DNA of 64,000 nt from Aureimonas fodinaquatilis (GCF_008369445.1 NZ_VTWH01000006.1:62001-126000), one strand, 5' to 3'; counted from the stretch's first letter, positions 50,853 through 60,547 are shown. Numbers and translations: made by a program. Notes: generated by a model not told the origin, from the letters alone.

Positions 50853-51765
50853 GCCCATTGATCTGCGACAGTTGCGGCAGTTCGTTGCCGTCGCTGAAGA
50901 ACTCAGCTTTCGCAACGCTTCCATACGGCTGAACATGTCTCAGCCGCCCTTGAGCATGGCCATCAACCGGCTTGAGCAGGAGCTTGGTGAAACCCTTCTG
51001 GATCGCAACAGCCGCAGTGTACGCCTGACGCAGGTCGGCGAGATTTTTCTGCGCGAGGCGCGGCGCACCTTGGCCCAGGCAGAGCATGCAGTGGATATTG
51101 CGCGACGCGCTGGGGACGGAATTGTCGGCAGCTTGCGCATAACATTCGTGGCCAGCGCGGCGCTGGGCGTTCTGCCGCAACTGGTTCGCCGTTTCCGGGA
51201 ACAGCACCCCGATACGGAACTGAGGCTTGATAGCGATACGACCGGCAGCCAGCTTGCCGCCCTGCGCCATGGGCGATCCGACGTTGCGCTGGTGGTTGTG
51301 CCGTTGCAAGACCGAAGCAACATCCGGCTGGTGCCGTTTCGCCAGGAAAAAATGGTTCTTGCTGTGCCGCGTGGACACAGACTGGCGGGCGCGCAAACTG
51401 TTGAAATTGGCGATCTTGCCGAGGAAGTTTTCCTCACATTTCCATTTTCCGAAGGGCCGGGTTTTGAAAGCCAGTTCCTTTCAGCCTGCCAGCGCGCCGG
51501 CTTTTCGCCAACAATCAGCCAGGAAGTGTCGCAAATGCTCACCAAGCTGATGCTGGTGGCGACAGGTGCAGGGATCGCGTTGATACCAATCGCTTTTACC
51601 GCGGTACCGATGCCGGATGTGGTCTTTATTCCGCTGCTCGAAAATGGTGAGCCGCTGGTTTACGACATGGCGTTTGCCGTGCCTGTCAGACACGACAATC
51701 CGCTGGTGGAGCGGTTTCTGGACACTGCGGCCAGCTTCGCCCTGCCAAAAGCCGAATGGTCCTGA
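50851..51765 (+). CDS. LysR-family transcriptional regulator
   Basis: This 304-residue regulator begins MPIDLRQLRQFVAVAEELSF, has the winged helix NMSQPPLSMAINRLEQELGE and an effector-binding domain (GSLRITFVASAALGVLPQLV) of the CatM/BenM-like type. The ATG at 50851 is preferred over the longer frame from 50701 because the family starts here. It is divergent from the MBL-fold gene and carries a palindrome over its start. It ends 6 bp before the stop of the ABC ATPase gene on the other strand. Confidence 0.92.
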   Translation: MPIDLRQLRQFVAVAEELSFRNASIRLNMSQPPLSMAINRLEQELGETLLDRNSRSVRLTQVGEIFLREARRTLAQAEHAVDIARRAGDGIVGSLRITFVASAALGVLPQLVRRFREQHPDTELRLDSDTTGSQLAALRHGRSDVALVVVPLQDRSNIRLVPFRQEKMVLAVPRGHRLAGAQTVEIGDLAEEVFLTFPFSEGPGFESQFLSACQRAGFSPTISQEVSQMLTKLMLVATGAGIALIPIAFTAVPMPDVVFIPLLENGEPLVYDMAFAVPVRHDNPLVERFLDTAASFALPKAEWS

Positions 51766-51771
51766 AGCGCC

Positions 51772-53589
51772 TCAGGCGATGGCCTCATGCATAACCAGAT
51801 GGCCCGGCACCACTTCCCGCCAGTGGCGCGCCGGTGGCTCGTAGCCAAGCGGCCTGATCGGGCTTTTCAGCTCTTCAATCGGCTGATTGCGTCGTTCGCT
51901 GCGGCGCGTGGGATCCGGCACAGGAACGGCTGACAGCAGCTTTCTGGTATAGGGGTGCTGCGGATCAGCAAAGATCTGCTCGCGGGTGCCGATTTCCACA
52001 ATCTCGCCAAGATACATGACTGCAACACGGTGGCTCATCCGCTCCACCACGGCCATGTCGTGACTGATGAACAAAAACGCGATGCCGTGGCGCTCCTGAA
52101 GGTCCATCAGGAGATTGCACACCTGCGCCTTGATGGAGACATCCAGCGCCGAAACGCTTTCGTCTGCCACAATAACTTCGGGCTTGAGGCCAAGCACCCG
52201 TGCAATGGCAACCCGTTGGCGCTGACCACCGGAAAACTCGTGCGGGTAACGATCCAGCATCACCGGATCCAGCCCCACCTGCCGCAAAAGATCGCCCGCC
52301 ATGTCCCGGGCACCCTTGCGATCAACGATCCGGTGCTTCAGCAGCGGTTCGGCGACAGTCTGGGCAATTGTCATGCGCGGATTGAGACTGGAAAACGGGT
52401 CCTGGAAAATCATCTGGCCGCGGCGGCGCAGACGCAACAGTTCGGAATGCCCAAGCTCTCGCACATTCATTCCATCCAGCACAACGTCGCCAGACTTTGG
52501 CTCGACCAATCGCAGAATTGCACGCCCGGTCGTGGACTTGCCACAGCCTGACTCGCCAACAAGACTCAAGGTTTCGCCATGGAAAAGATCAAAGGACACT
52601 TTTTCGACGGCATGAACAGCACCGGTGGGACGGCCGAGAATATCTGAGCCGGATTTGAAGCGGACAACCAGATCACGCACCGACAACAGCGGCGCTGCAT
52701 TGCGGTCAATATCTGATGCAACAGGTGGCAAGGGCTTTGGCTCGCCGGTTGCCGGATCAATGGCCGGGAAACGCAGTGGCTTTGCCTCGCCCTCCATGGA
52801 GCCGATGCGCGGCACAGCCGCCAGCAAGGCCCGCGTGTAAGGATGCGTGCCGCGCGCAAAAATATCCTCTGTCGTGCCGGTTTCCACAAGGTCGCCGCGC
52901 AGCATAACCAAGGTTCGGTCGGCTATTTCTGCCACAACGCCCATGTCATGCGTGATGAACAGCATCGCCATCTGTTCCTCGCGCTGCAATTCCTTGATCA
53001 GGTCAAGAATCTGCCCCTGGATGGTCACGTCGAGCGCGGTTGTCGGTTCGTCCGCAATCAACAGCCGTGGCCGCGCGGCCAGCGCCATGGCAATCATGAT
53101 GCGCTGGCGCATGCCACCGGAAAATTGGTGCGGATATTCGTCAATGCGTTGGGCGGCATTGGGAATGCGCACACGATCCATCATCGCCAGCGCTGCCTTG
53201 CGGGCCTCACCTTTCGACATTTTCCTGTGCCGGGTCAAAACCTCGCCAATCTGGCGTCCAACCGTGAACACCGGGTTCAGCGAGGTCATTGGCTCCTGAA
53301 AAATCATGGCAATGTCGCGCCCGCGCACATGCCGCATTTCACCTTCCGACAGCGTCAGCAGTTCGCGCCCGTCCAGTTGCACCGAACCCTCGATGCGCGA
53401 AGCTGCGGGATCCAGAAGCCGCATGATCGACATGGAGGTCACGCTTTTGCCAGACCCGCTTTCTCCCACGATGGCCAGCGTTTCGCCCGGCGCGACATCG
53501 AATGAAATGTCGCGCACAATGCTTTTCCAATCGCCATCCGAACGAAAGGAAGTGGTGAGGTTTTTGACGGAGAGAACGGGCCGGGTCAC
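51772..53589 (-). CDS. Fused double ATPase of a peptide-type ABC importer (GsiA/DppDF-like)
   Basis: This 605-residue protein has two ABC ATPase domains in tandem. First: AIVGESGSGKSVTSMSIM (about 37-54), FSGGMRQRIMIAMALA and LIADEPTTALDVTIQ. Second: SLVGESGCGKSTTGRAI, FSGGQRQRVAIARVL and IVADESVSALDVSIK, where Glu-Ser replaces Glu-Pro. Each ends with an oligopeptide-transporter C-terminal segment (GTHPYTRALLAAVPR; DPQHPYTRKLLSAVP). It powers the permeases at 55394-57207. It is the last gene of the operon and starts 1 bp after the gamma-glutamyltransferase stop. Confidence 0.94.
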   Translation of the reverse strand: MTRPVLSVKNLTTSFRSDGDWKSIVRDISFDVAPGETLAIVGESGSGKSVTSMSIMRLLDPAASRIEGSVQLDGRELLTLSEGEMRHVRGRDIAMIFQEPMTSLNPVFTVGRQIGEVLTRHRKMSKGEARKAALAMMDRVRIPNAAQRIDEYPHQFSGGMRQRIMIAMALAARPRLLIADEPTTALDVTIQGQILDLIKELQREEQMAMLFITHDMGVVAEIADRTLVMLRGDLVETGTTEDIFARGTHPYTRALLAAVPRIGSMEGEAKPLRFPAIDPATGEPKPLPPVASDIDRNAAPLLSVRDLVVRFKSGSDILGRPTGAVHAVEKVSFDLFHGETLSLVGESGCGKSTTGRAILRLVEPKSGDVVLDGMNVRELGHSELLRLRRRGQMIFQDPFSSLNPRMTIAQTVAEPLLKHRIVDRKGARDMAGDLLRQVGLDPVMLDRYPHEFSGGQRQRVAIARVLGLKPEVIVADESVSALDVSIKAQVCNLLMDLQERHGIAFLFISHDMAVVERMSHRVAVMYLGEIVEIGTREQIFADPQHPYTRKLLSAVPVPDPTRRSERRNQPIEELKSPIRPLGYEPPARHWREVVPGHLVMHEAIA

Positions 53590-53590
53590 A

Positions 53591-55372
53591 TCATCTTCCC
53601 ACTGCGTAGGCCTGCATCAAACGCGGCGTTGCCGCCGCACGCACCAGACCGGAATCTTCACGGCGGGTTGCAGTCAGGCGTCCGATATCCCAGTCGCCAG
53701 CAACGGTCACGTCGTGGCCGCGCCTGCGCAACTCGGCAATGACATCTGCGCCCACGCGCGACTCAATCATCATTCCGGCTGGAACCCGCGTGCGCGGGAA
53801 GAAAGAGCCGGGGAAATGCGTTGAGTGAAACAGCGGCTGGTCGATGGTCGCCTGCATGTTGCGGCCATGATTGACGTAGCGCAGGAAGAAAACCAGCTGC
53901 CACTGGTCCTGCTGGTCACCGCCTGGCGTACCAAAGGCCAGCCGCGGTTTGCCATCCTGCAGAGCAATGGACGGAGTCAGCGTTGTCCGCGGGCGCTTGC
54001 CCGGCGCAAGAGAAGACGGCAGACCTTCTTTCAACCAGAACATCTGCGCCCGCGAATTGAGGCAGAAACCCAGTTCCGGAATGATGGGCGAGCTTTGCAG
54101 CCAGCCACCCGAAGGTGTGGCCGATACCATATTGCCCCAGCGGTCGATGACATCAATATGAACGGTGTCGCCTTTCTTGTCGCTCAAATGCGCCATTGTC
54201 GGCTCGTAAATCGCACCAGTGCCGAGATTGTTGAGCAGGTTCAGCATCTCTTCACGCTGCGTCTCAAAACCCGGAACCGTACCCGGATTAAGGTCACGCG
54301 CGGCTGTTTCACCAATTTCCTTACGCCGGGTCGCCGCATAGGCTTCGCTCAACAGCGTCTCCATCGGCACTTTGCTGAAGGCCGGGTCGCCGTAATAGAT
54401 CTCGCGGTCGGCAAAGGCCAGCTTCAGGGCCTCGACCACCAGATGCACGAAGTCTGCGCCATTGGGATCAAGCGATGCGAGGTCATAGCCTTCAAGAATC
54501 TTCAACCCTTGCAACAGAACCGGTCCCTGCCCCCAAGGTCCGGTCTTGGCAATCGTCCATTCCTTGTAGCTGCCAAATTGCGGCTCTTCGATCGTGGCCG
54601 ACCAGTTGGCCATATCCTCAGCGGTCAGCACGCCACGGTGCTTTTTGCCGCTGGCGTCCAGAACCTCATTATTGCGGACAAAACTGTCAATCGCCTCGGC
54701 AATGAAGCCGCGATAGAATGCATCGCGAGCAGCATCAATGCCCGCCTCACGACCCGGCTTTGCTTCAGCCTCTTCCAGCACCCGCTTCCATGTTTGCGCC
54801 AGAGCGGGATTGCGGAACAACTCGCCCTCCTTTGGCACTGTGCCACCCGGAACCCAGGTTGCGTAAGAGGTTGGCCACTCGGTTTTAAAGAACTCTTCCA
54901 GTCCTGAAATTGCATCTGCCACAAGACCCAGCAAGGGGTGGCCGTGCTCGGCATAGTGGATTGCCGGCTCCAGAACAGTGCGCAGCGGCAGCGTGCCATA
55001 ATCGCGCAGCATCAGCATCCACGCATCAAATGCACCCGGAATAACCGTTGAAAGCAGCCCGTCACCAGGAATGAGGTCCAGCCCCTCGGCCCGGTAGCGC
55101 TCGATTGTAGCGGCGGCGGGTGCTGGTCCCTGCCCGCAAATGACCTCGGTCTTGCCGGTCTTGGCGCTATGGATAATGGCAGGCAGATCACCTGCAGGCC
55201 CATTCAGGTGAGGCTCCAGAACCTGAAGCGCAAGACCCGTGGCAACTGCCGCATCGAAGGCATTGCCGCCAAGTTCGAGCATGCGCATGCCAACGGATGT
55301 GGCGATCCAGTGGGTGGAGGCGACAACGCCAAAAGTACCAACGATTTCAGGGCGGGTTGTAAAGGCTGTCAT
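53591..55372 (-). CDS. Gamma-glutamyltransferase family protein
   Basis: This 593-residue Ntn-hydrolase hydrolyses or transfers gamma-glutamyl groups. The N-terminal part has ASTHWIATSVGMRMLELGGN and AVATGLALQVLEPHLNGPAG. Autocleavage is expected at the Thr of KKGDTVHIDVIDRWGNMVSA (about residue 410). No signal peptide is visible, so it may act in the cytoplasm on imported substrate. It lies between the DppC-like permease and the ATPase of the importer, which suggests uptake and cleavage of glutathione or a gamma-glutamyl amide. Confidence 0.9.
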   Translation of the reverse strand: MTAFTTRPEIVGTFGVVASTHWIATSVGMRMLELGGNAFDAAVATGLALQVLEPHLNGPAGDLPAIIHSAKTGKTEVICGQGPAPAAATIERYRAEGLDLIPGDGLLSTVIPGAFDAWMLMLRDYGTLPLRTVLEPAIHYAEHGHPLLGLVADAISGLEEFFKTEWPTSYATWVPGGTVPKEGELFRNPALAQTWKRVLEEAEAKPGREAGIDAARDAFYRGFIAEAIDSFVRNNEVLDASGKKHRGVLTAEDMANWSATIEEPQFGSYKEWTIAKTGPWGQGPVLLQGLKILEGYDLASLDPNGADFVHLVVEALKLAFADREIYYGDPAFSKVPMETLLSEAYAATRRKEIGETAARDLNPGTVPGFETQREEMLNLLNNLGTGAIYEPTMAHLSDKKGDTVHIDVIDRWGNMVSATPSGGWLQSSPIIPELGFCLNSRAQMFWLKEGLPSSLAPGKRPRTTLTPSIALQDGKPRLAFGTPGGDQQDQWQLVFFLRYVNHGRNMQATIDQPLFHSTHFPGSFFPRTRVPAGMMIESRVGADVIAELRRRGHDVTVAGDWDIGRLTATRREDSGLVRAAATPRLMQAYAVGR

Positions 55373-55393
55373 GTTTTGTCCGTTCAGTATGTG

Positions 55394-56263
55394 TCAATTT
55401 TCGCGCGGATCGAGCGCATCACGCAGCCCGTCGCCCAGGAGGTTGAAGCCAATGACGACAAGGAAGATTGCAGCACCCGGCCACATCGCCATCCACGGTG
55501 CCTGATTCAGAAAGTTCTTGGCAGTGCTGAGCATGGAGCCCCAACTGGCCTCCGGTGCCTGCTGCCCAAGGCCAAGGAACGAGAGGCTTGCCTCGGCAAG
55601 GATTGCCGCGGCAATAGTCAATGTCGCCTGCACGATGATGGGCGGAAGAATATTCGGCAGGACATAGCGGCTCATGATCTCTACATGTCCCAGGCCGACC
55701 GAGCGTGCACCCTCGATATATTCTTCGCTGCGCACGGCCAGAACCTGGCCGCGCGTCAGCCTGATGAAGATTGGCGTGGCTGAAAGACCAATCGCAATCA
55801 TTGCATTTGTCAGGCTCGGCCCGAGAAATGCGGCAAGCGCGATGGCCATGACCAGAAAGGGCAGGGCCAGCAGCGCGTCGGTGAAGCGGGAAATGACAAT
55901 ATCCGTCCAGCCACCAAAATAGCCGGCAATCAGCCCGATGGGCACGCCAATGACCACGGCGATTGTTACCGAGACAACACCTGCAAGCAGCGAGGATTGC
56001 GCACCCCAGATCATGCGGGAAAGAATGTCACGACCAAGGTCGTCCGAGCCCATCCAGTATTCTGCCGAGGGTGGTTTGCGAATGGCGGTCCAGCTTGTTT
56101 GCAGATGGTCTGCAATGGGCAGCACGGGGGCAAGAATTGCCAGTGCGGCAATGATGGAGACAATGACAAGACCGACAAGCGCGGCGCGATTGCGCCGAAA
56201 CTTCTGCCAGCCACGGCTGCGCGATGTGGAAGCCTTTGGTAAGGTGGCGGCTGACATCGTCAT
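55394..56263 (-). CDS. ABC permease, DppC/GsiD-like
   Basis: This 289-residue inner-membrane protein has a DppC-type N-terminus (WQKFRRNRAALVGLVIVSII), about six membrane helices and the EAA loop EGARSVGLGHVEIMSRYVLP. The ATG at 56263 overlaps the DppB stop by 4 bp (ATGA); an ATG at 56257 is also possible. It forms the channel with the DppB-like protein. Confidence 0.93.
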   Translation of the reverse strand: MTMSAATLPKASTSRSRGWQKFRRNRAALVGLVIVSIIAALAILAPVLPIADHLQTSWTAIRKPPSAEYWMGSDDLGRDILSRMIWGAQSSLLAGVVSVTIAVVIGVPIGLIAGYFGGWTDIVISRFTDALLALPFLVMAIALAAFLGPSLTNAMIAIGLSATPIFIRLTRGQVLAVRSEEYIEGARSVGLGHVEIMSRYVLPNILPPIIVQATLTIAAAILAEASLSFLGLGQQAPEASWGSMLSTAKNFLNQAPWMAMWPGAAIFLVVIGFNLLGDGLRDALDPREN

Positions 56264-57207
56264 TGCGAAGCCCTGATACGCGGGTTGCAAACGCCGTACA
56301 GGATATCGGCGATGAGATTGACGATGAGGAAGCCGATGGCGGTGCAAAGCACAACGCCCTGAACAACGGCGTAATCACGGTTGAAAACCGCGTCCACAGT
56401 CAGCTTGCCAAAGCCTGGAATGGCAAAGATCTGCTCGGTCAACACTGCGCCCGCCATCAACTCACCAAACAGAACAGCAGTCAGTGTGATGATGGGCAGA
56501 ACCGCGTTGCGGAAGGAATGGCTGAGAATGACCTCGCGGCGGGTCAGACCCTTGGCCCGTGCCGTTCGAATGTAATCGGACTTGAGAACCCCCAGCATCG
56601 CCGAGCGCGTATGGCGCATAATGGTTGCAGCCAGTGCAGTGCCAAGAACAAAGGATGGCATGATCATAGTCTGAAGTGAACGTACCGGATCGCTGAAAAA
56701 TGGCTCATAACCCGAAGCAGGCAACCATCCGAGTTTGACCGACACCAGCAGAATCAACATGATGCCCAGCCAGAAATTGGGAATGGACATGCCCGAAAGC
56801 GCAACGAAATTGGCCAGCCAGTCAAACACACTGTTTTTGTAGACAGCGGCAATAATGCCAGTGGGAATGCCGATGGCGAGTGCGAACATGATCGACATCA
56901 GCGCCAGTTGCAGAGTGACCGGCAGTTTCTGCAAAATCAATTCGAGAACAGGCTGGTTTGTGCGCAGGGAAATCCCGAAATCGCCTGTGACAACGCCCCC
57001 AAGCCAGCGGATATACTGCAATGGCACCGGATCGTTGAGGTGATATTGCTCGCGCAGGAACTCAAGGGTGGCTGGATCCCGCTCCTCACCGGCAAGCGCC
57101 AGTATCGGGTCACCGGGCAGCAGCTTCTGCAGCAGAAACACGATGATCGAAACAATGATCAGTGTTGGCAGCGCAACCAGAATTCTCTTAGCGATATATG
57201 GAATCAT
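56260..57207 (-). CDS. ABC permease, DppB/GsiC-like
   Basis: This 315-residue protein starts MIPYIAKRILVALPTLIIVS, the typical DppB N-terminus, and has LPGDPILALAGEERD-type and EAA sequences (RTARAKGLTRREVILSHSFR). It pairs with the DppC-like permease 4 bp downstream. A strong hairpin separates it from the binding-protein gene upstream. Confidence 0.93.
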   Translation of the reverse strand: MIPYIAKRILVALPTLIIVSIIVFLLQKLLPGDPILALAGEERDPATLEFLREQYHLNDPVPLQYIRWLGGVVTGDFGISLRTNQPVLELILQKLPVTLQLALMSIMFALAIGIPTGIIAAVYKNSVFDWLANFVALSGMSIPNFWLGIMLILLVSVKLGWLPASGYEPFFSDPVRSLQTMIMPSFVLGTALAATIMRHTRSAMLGVLKSDYIRTARAKGLTRREVILSHSFRNAVLPIITLTAVLFGELMAGAVLTEQIFAIPGFGKLTVDAVFNRDYAVVQGVVLCTAIGFLIVNLIADILYGVCNPRIRASQ

Positions 57208-57255
57208 GTTTCATCGTCGCCACAGGTTCAATCATCAGGGCCAAATCGGAAGTTG

Positions 57256-57286
57256 TCCCCCTCCGGAAAACAGGCCCGGAGGGGGA
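57256..57286 (-). terminator. Strong hairpin between the binding protein and permease genes
   Basis: TCCCCCTCCGG and CCGGAGGGGGA (11 bp, perfect) enclose a 9-base loop, 9 bp after the binding-protein stop. No T-run follows on the minus strand. It probably stabilises the 3' end of a short, abundant binding-protein mRNA or partly terminates the transcript, as in many ABC operons. Confidence 0.7.
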
Positions 57287-57294
57287 AACCAGGA

Positions 57295-58812
57295 TCAGTC
57301 GGCCAATGTCACGCCGTTCAGGCGGATCATGCCATCGGGATAAAGCTCGAAGCCTTCCACACCCTTTTTCATGCCATAGACATAGGATTCATGAGCAAGG
57401 TACAGAATTGGCACTTCATCAATGAGAGTGGCTGTCGCCTGGTCGTAAAGCGCCTTGCGCTGATCGAAGTCGATGATCGTGCGCGCCTCGTTCAGGACAC
57501 TGTCAACTTCCTCATTGCAGTAACGCGTGTCGTTCAGCCCGGCACCACAGGTCACAAACTGGTGGATGCTGCCGTCCGGATCAGGACGCCCTGACCAGTT
57601 CATGCGGCTGAGCTGGTAGTTGCCGGCAGTCTGTTCCGAAAGCAGGGTGGCAAATTCCGTCGCACGCAACCGGACATCAAAGCCGGCTTCCGCGACCATT
57701 GCCTGAATAACCTGCATCATCTGGGTCACGACAGGATTGTTCGGGTGCTGAAGCTCAATTTCAAGACGTTCATGGCCTGCCTCGGCAAGCAGGGCCTTGG
57801 CACCTTCGACATCACGTTCTTCAACCGGAAATTCGCTGTTGTACCAGATGCTGTTCGGCGGGAAAGGCTGGTTGCCCGCTGTAGCCTTGCCATCATAAAC
57901 GATCTGAATCAGCGCTTCACGATCAATCGCCTTGGAAAACGCCTGGCGAATCCGCTTGTCTTCACCGATTGGCGTCTTGGCGCGTTCGCCATTGCCGACA
58001 TTCATGTAGATGGCGATGTAACCAAGGCTGGTTACGTCCAGGACCTTCAGGTTCGGGTCGGCCTCAACTGTGCCGGCGTCGGTTGCTGCCATACGCTCTA
58101 CAAAGTCCAGATCACCGGAGCGCAGATTGGCGAGGCGGACGGTGGAATCAGGAAGTGGCAGAAACGTCAGCTTGTCAAAATGATAGTCATCGGCATTGCG
58201 ATGTTCGGCAAACTTTTCAAGGACGACGCGGTCCTGCTGAATACGCTCTACAAATTTGTACGGGCCTGAACAGACCGGTTTCTGACCAAAATTGGCGCCC
58301 GCCTCTTTGGCGGCAGTGGGCGAAACCATCATGCCAGCGCGGTCGGAAAACTGCGACAGAAGCGATGCGTCGGGTTTTGCCAGAGTGATTGTGACCTGAT
58401 ATGGGCCAGTCACTTCGACCTTTTCAACAGATGCCAGTTCCGACTTGCGAACGGATTCCGGCAAGGTTTTGCCGCGCTCGATGTTGAAGGCAACGGCCTC
58501 GGCGTTGAAAGGCGTGCCATCGTGGAAAGTCGCATTTTCCACGAGGTTCATCACCATTGTCAGCCCGTCATCAGACAGCGTCCAGTCGGTTGCGAGCTGC
58601 GGAACAATCTGCACGTCCTTGGAGATGTCCACAAGCTTGTCGCACAGGCTGGTGTAAATCAAACGACCGGCAAAAGTGCGCGACTGCGCAGGGTCCAGCA
58701 CGTCCGGATCATCCTGCATGCCAATGCGCAGATCGGCGGCAGCGGCCGGACCGGCGAGAGCAAGCGCCAGTGCTGCTCCCCACGCATAGCTGTAAACGCT
58801 GTGTCTTTTCAT
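57295..58812 (-). CDS. Extracellular solute-binding protein, family 5 (DppA/GsiB-like)
   Basis: This 505-residue periplasmic protein has a signal peptide (MKRHSVYSYAWGAALALALA ... AAA|DLRIG) and the SBP_bac_5 fold (DVLDPAQSRTFAGRLIYTSL; FHDGTPFNAEAVAFNIERG; RIRQAFSKAIDREALIQIVY). It captures peptide-like ligands for the permeases downstream. The start overlaps the GntR stop by 4 bp (ATGA), so the regulator and importer share an mRNA. Confidence 0.94.
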   Translation of the reverse strand: MKRHSVYSYAWGAALALALAGPAAAADLRIGMQDDPDVLDPAQSRTFAGRLIYTSLCDKLVDISKDVQIVPQLATDWTLSDDGLTMVMNLVENATFHDGTPFNAEAVAFNIERGKTLPESVRKSELASVEKVEVTGPYQVTITLAKPDASLLSQFSDRAGMMVSPTAAKEAGANFGQKPVCSGPYKFVERIQQDRVVLEKFAEHRNADDYHFDKLTFLPLPDSTVRLANLRSGDLDFVERMAATDAGTVEADPNLKVLDVTSLGYIAIYMNVGNGERAKTPIGEDKRIRQAFSKAIDREALIQIVYDGKATAGNQPFPPNSIWYNSEFPVEERDVEGAKALLAEAGHERLEIELQHPNNPVVTQMMQVIQAMVAEAGFDVRLRATEFATLLSEQTAGNYQLSRMNWSGRPDPDGSIHQFVTCGAGLNDTRYCNEEVDSVLNEARTIIDFDQRKALYDQATATLIDEVPILYLAHESYVYGMKKGVEGFELYPDGMIRLNGVTLAD

Positions 58813-59603
58813 CTCTTGAATGCTCCGTTGTTTAAGAATCCAGGGTCTTCACTGTCTTTTTCCACCGGGCCAACCGCGCCATCCAGCGACGTTTGCCGCA
58901 TAAGACTTTCCTGAAGGATCAGAAGGTGACTGCTCATCGCCTCGCCTGCGGAAACAGGATCGCGCCGGGCGATACAGTCTACGATATGCAGATGCTGTTC
59001 GGTCGTAACATCGCCGGAACGATTGGTATTGCGTGCCCGTTCGCGGACTGCCCGCCATGCTTCGTCCTGGCGAATGCGGTTCACTGCGTCAAAAAGCGAA
59101 AGAAACAGCCGGTTTCCGGCCGCCAGCGCAATAGAGCGATGAAGCTGGCCGTCCCACAATTCGCGCTCATCAAAATCTGTCAGCTGGCCAATTTTAACCG
59201 CCAGCGCGCGCATGCGTGCCACATGCTCGGGCTTTGCACGCAAAGCCGCCAATTGCGCCAGCTGCGGCTCCAGCCGCAGCCGAACTTCCATAATCTCGAT
59301 GAAATCCGTTCTGGAAACATCAACCAGCCCGGTCTCGAGCAAAGCGCCCTGCCCGCCGAAAAAGGTGCCCGCACCTTGCCTGCGTGATAAGACGCCTTCT
59401 GCTTCCAAAGCCTCCAATGCACGGCGCACTGCCCGGCGACCAACGCCGAAAAGTTCAGCAAACTGCCGCTCTGTTGGCAGCTTGCCATCGGCAGGAACTT
59501 TGCTGTTCTGCAGGTAATGGCGCAGTCGTTCCAGCGCGACATCGGAATTGCTCCCGTCCTCGTCCAGCTTCACCACGGAACTGTCATGGAAATTACTGCT
59601 CAC
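58809..59603 (-). CDS. GntR/FadR-family regulator leading the peptide-uptake operon
   Basis: This regulator of about 264 residues has a winged helix (LRHYLQNSKVPADGKLPTER, QFAELFGVGRRAVRRALEAL) and a helical FCD ligand-binding domain (RLRLEPQLAQLAALRAKPEH; DFDERELWDGQLHRSIALAA). The start is set at a GTG at 59603 after CGGGGC; a TTG at 59615 is also in frame. It is the first gene of the operon that encodes the ABC importer and gamma-glutamyltransferase, and it probably represses that operon until the ligand is present. Confidence 0.88.
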   Translation of the reverse strand: MSSNFHDSSVVKLDEDGSNSDVALERLRHYLQNSKVPADGKLPTERQFAELFGVGRRAVRRALEALEAEGVLSRRQGAGTFFGGQGALLETGLVDVSRTDFIEIMEVRLRLEPQLAQLAALRAKPEHVARMRALAVKIGQLTDFDERELWDGQLHRSIALAAGNRLFLSLFDAVNRIRQDEAWRAVRERARNTNRSGDVTTEQHLHIVDCIARRDPVSAGEAMSSHLLILQESLMRQTSLDGAVGPVEKDSEDPGFLNNGAFKR

Positions 59604-59610
59604 GCCCCGA

Positions 59611-59629
59611 ACCAATCTCTTGAATTGGT
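59611..59629. promoter_or_regulatory. Palindrome at the GntR gene start
   Basis: ACCAAT and ATTGGT flank CTCTTGA immediately upstream of the chosen GTG start. FadR-type proteins bind short palindromes of this kind, so it may be the operator for autoregulation of the operon. Confidence 0.5.
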
Positions 59630-59758
59630 CTCAGATTAACACCTTAAGTTAGCAAGGCAAGCATCAATCATAGGCAACAAAAGCTCGTTTTTGGAGCATA
59701 TGGTCTAATTTTCAGGCCATTGCGGGTTGTTTATGCCGCGAACCTGCGGGCGAACCAA

Positions 59759-60505
59759 TCAATCAACCCAAGTGATTCTTGCACCGAGAATATCCGAGAG
59801 CGCTTTGGCTTCCCGCAATAGATGCGGCCCCATCATCTCGCAGAGTTCCGGGGTGAACCGACTTTTTGGGCCAGACAAGGTCAATGCTCCAATCAGAACG
59901 GTGCTGGAGTGCTGAAGTCCGAAAACCGGCACGGCAGATGCCGCAACATCAGGCACTCTTTCGCCGAATGAGAAGCGCGGCAAAGTGCCTTTTGCGACTG
60001 TGGCGCTGTCCTGGCCGAGTTGCAGTGCGTAATCAACCAGCACGTGGCCCGCTGCCCCCTGCTTCAGCACCAGCGTTTCTCCCTCCACCACGTGGTCACG
60101 CACGGTGTGGCTGGAATCCTCGCGAAACAGGCAGGAGCGCCCTTCACCGCTTCGGATGAAGAAAGAGGCGCTTTCCCCTGTTGCCTGAAGCAACCGTTTC
60201 AAAGCGGGGCGGATATATTCCTCCAGCTTCAAAGACCGCTGGTACAGGCTGCCCAGCCGCAGCAACTCCGGTCCCAGCGAATAGGATTTGTCCTGCGTGC
60301 GGACAATGAAACCCTCCCGCTCAAGCGAGGCAACCAGCCGCAGAATGGTGCTTTTGTAAAACCCTGTGCGCTCTGCGATCTGCGCCAGCGTCAGCTTTCC
60401 TGAATGCATGTCGAAGCTGCGCAAAATCAAAATTGCGCGGTCAACTGCTTCCACACCCTTTGGCTGAGACACGGCCGGATTCCGCTTTTCCTGATCCTTA
60501 ATCAT
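59759..60505 (-). CDS. IclR-family transcriptional regulator
   Basis: This 248-residue regulator has the IclR winged helix (VEAVDRAILILRSFDMHSGK, LTLAQIAERTGFYKSTILRL) and the C-terminal effector domain (ATGESASFFIRSGEGRSCLF). The ATG at 60505 follows GAGAAAAG; the frame continues to 60547. It is divergent from the CoA-transferase gene, with two palindromic sites between. Probable target: the CoA-transferase/ABC operon. Confidence 0.92.
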   Translation of the reverse strand: MIKDQEKRNPAVSQPKGVEAVDRAILILRSFDMHSGKLTLAQIAERTGFYKSTILRLVASLEREGFIVRTQDKSYSLGPELLRLGSLYQRSLKLEEYIRPALKRLLQATGESASFFIRSGEGRSCLFREDSSHTVRDHVVEGETLVLKQGAAGHVLVDYALQLGQDSATVAKGTLPRFSFGERVPDVAASAVPVFGLQHSSTVLIGALTLSGPKSRFTPELCEMMGPHLLREAKALSDILGARITWVD

Positions 60506-60547
60506 AGCTGCTTTTCTCACGCGGTTTGAAGGCCGACAAGACACCAC

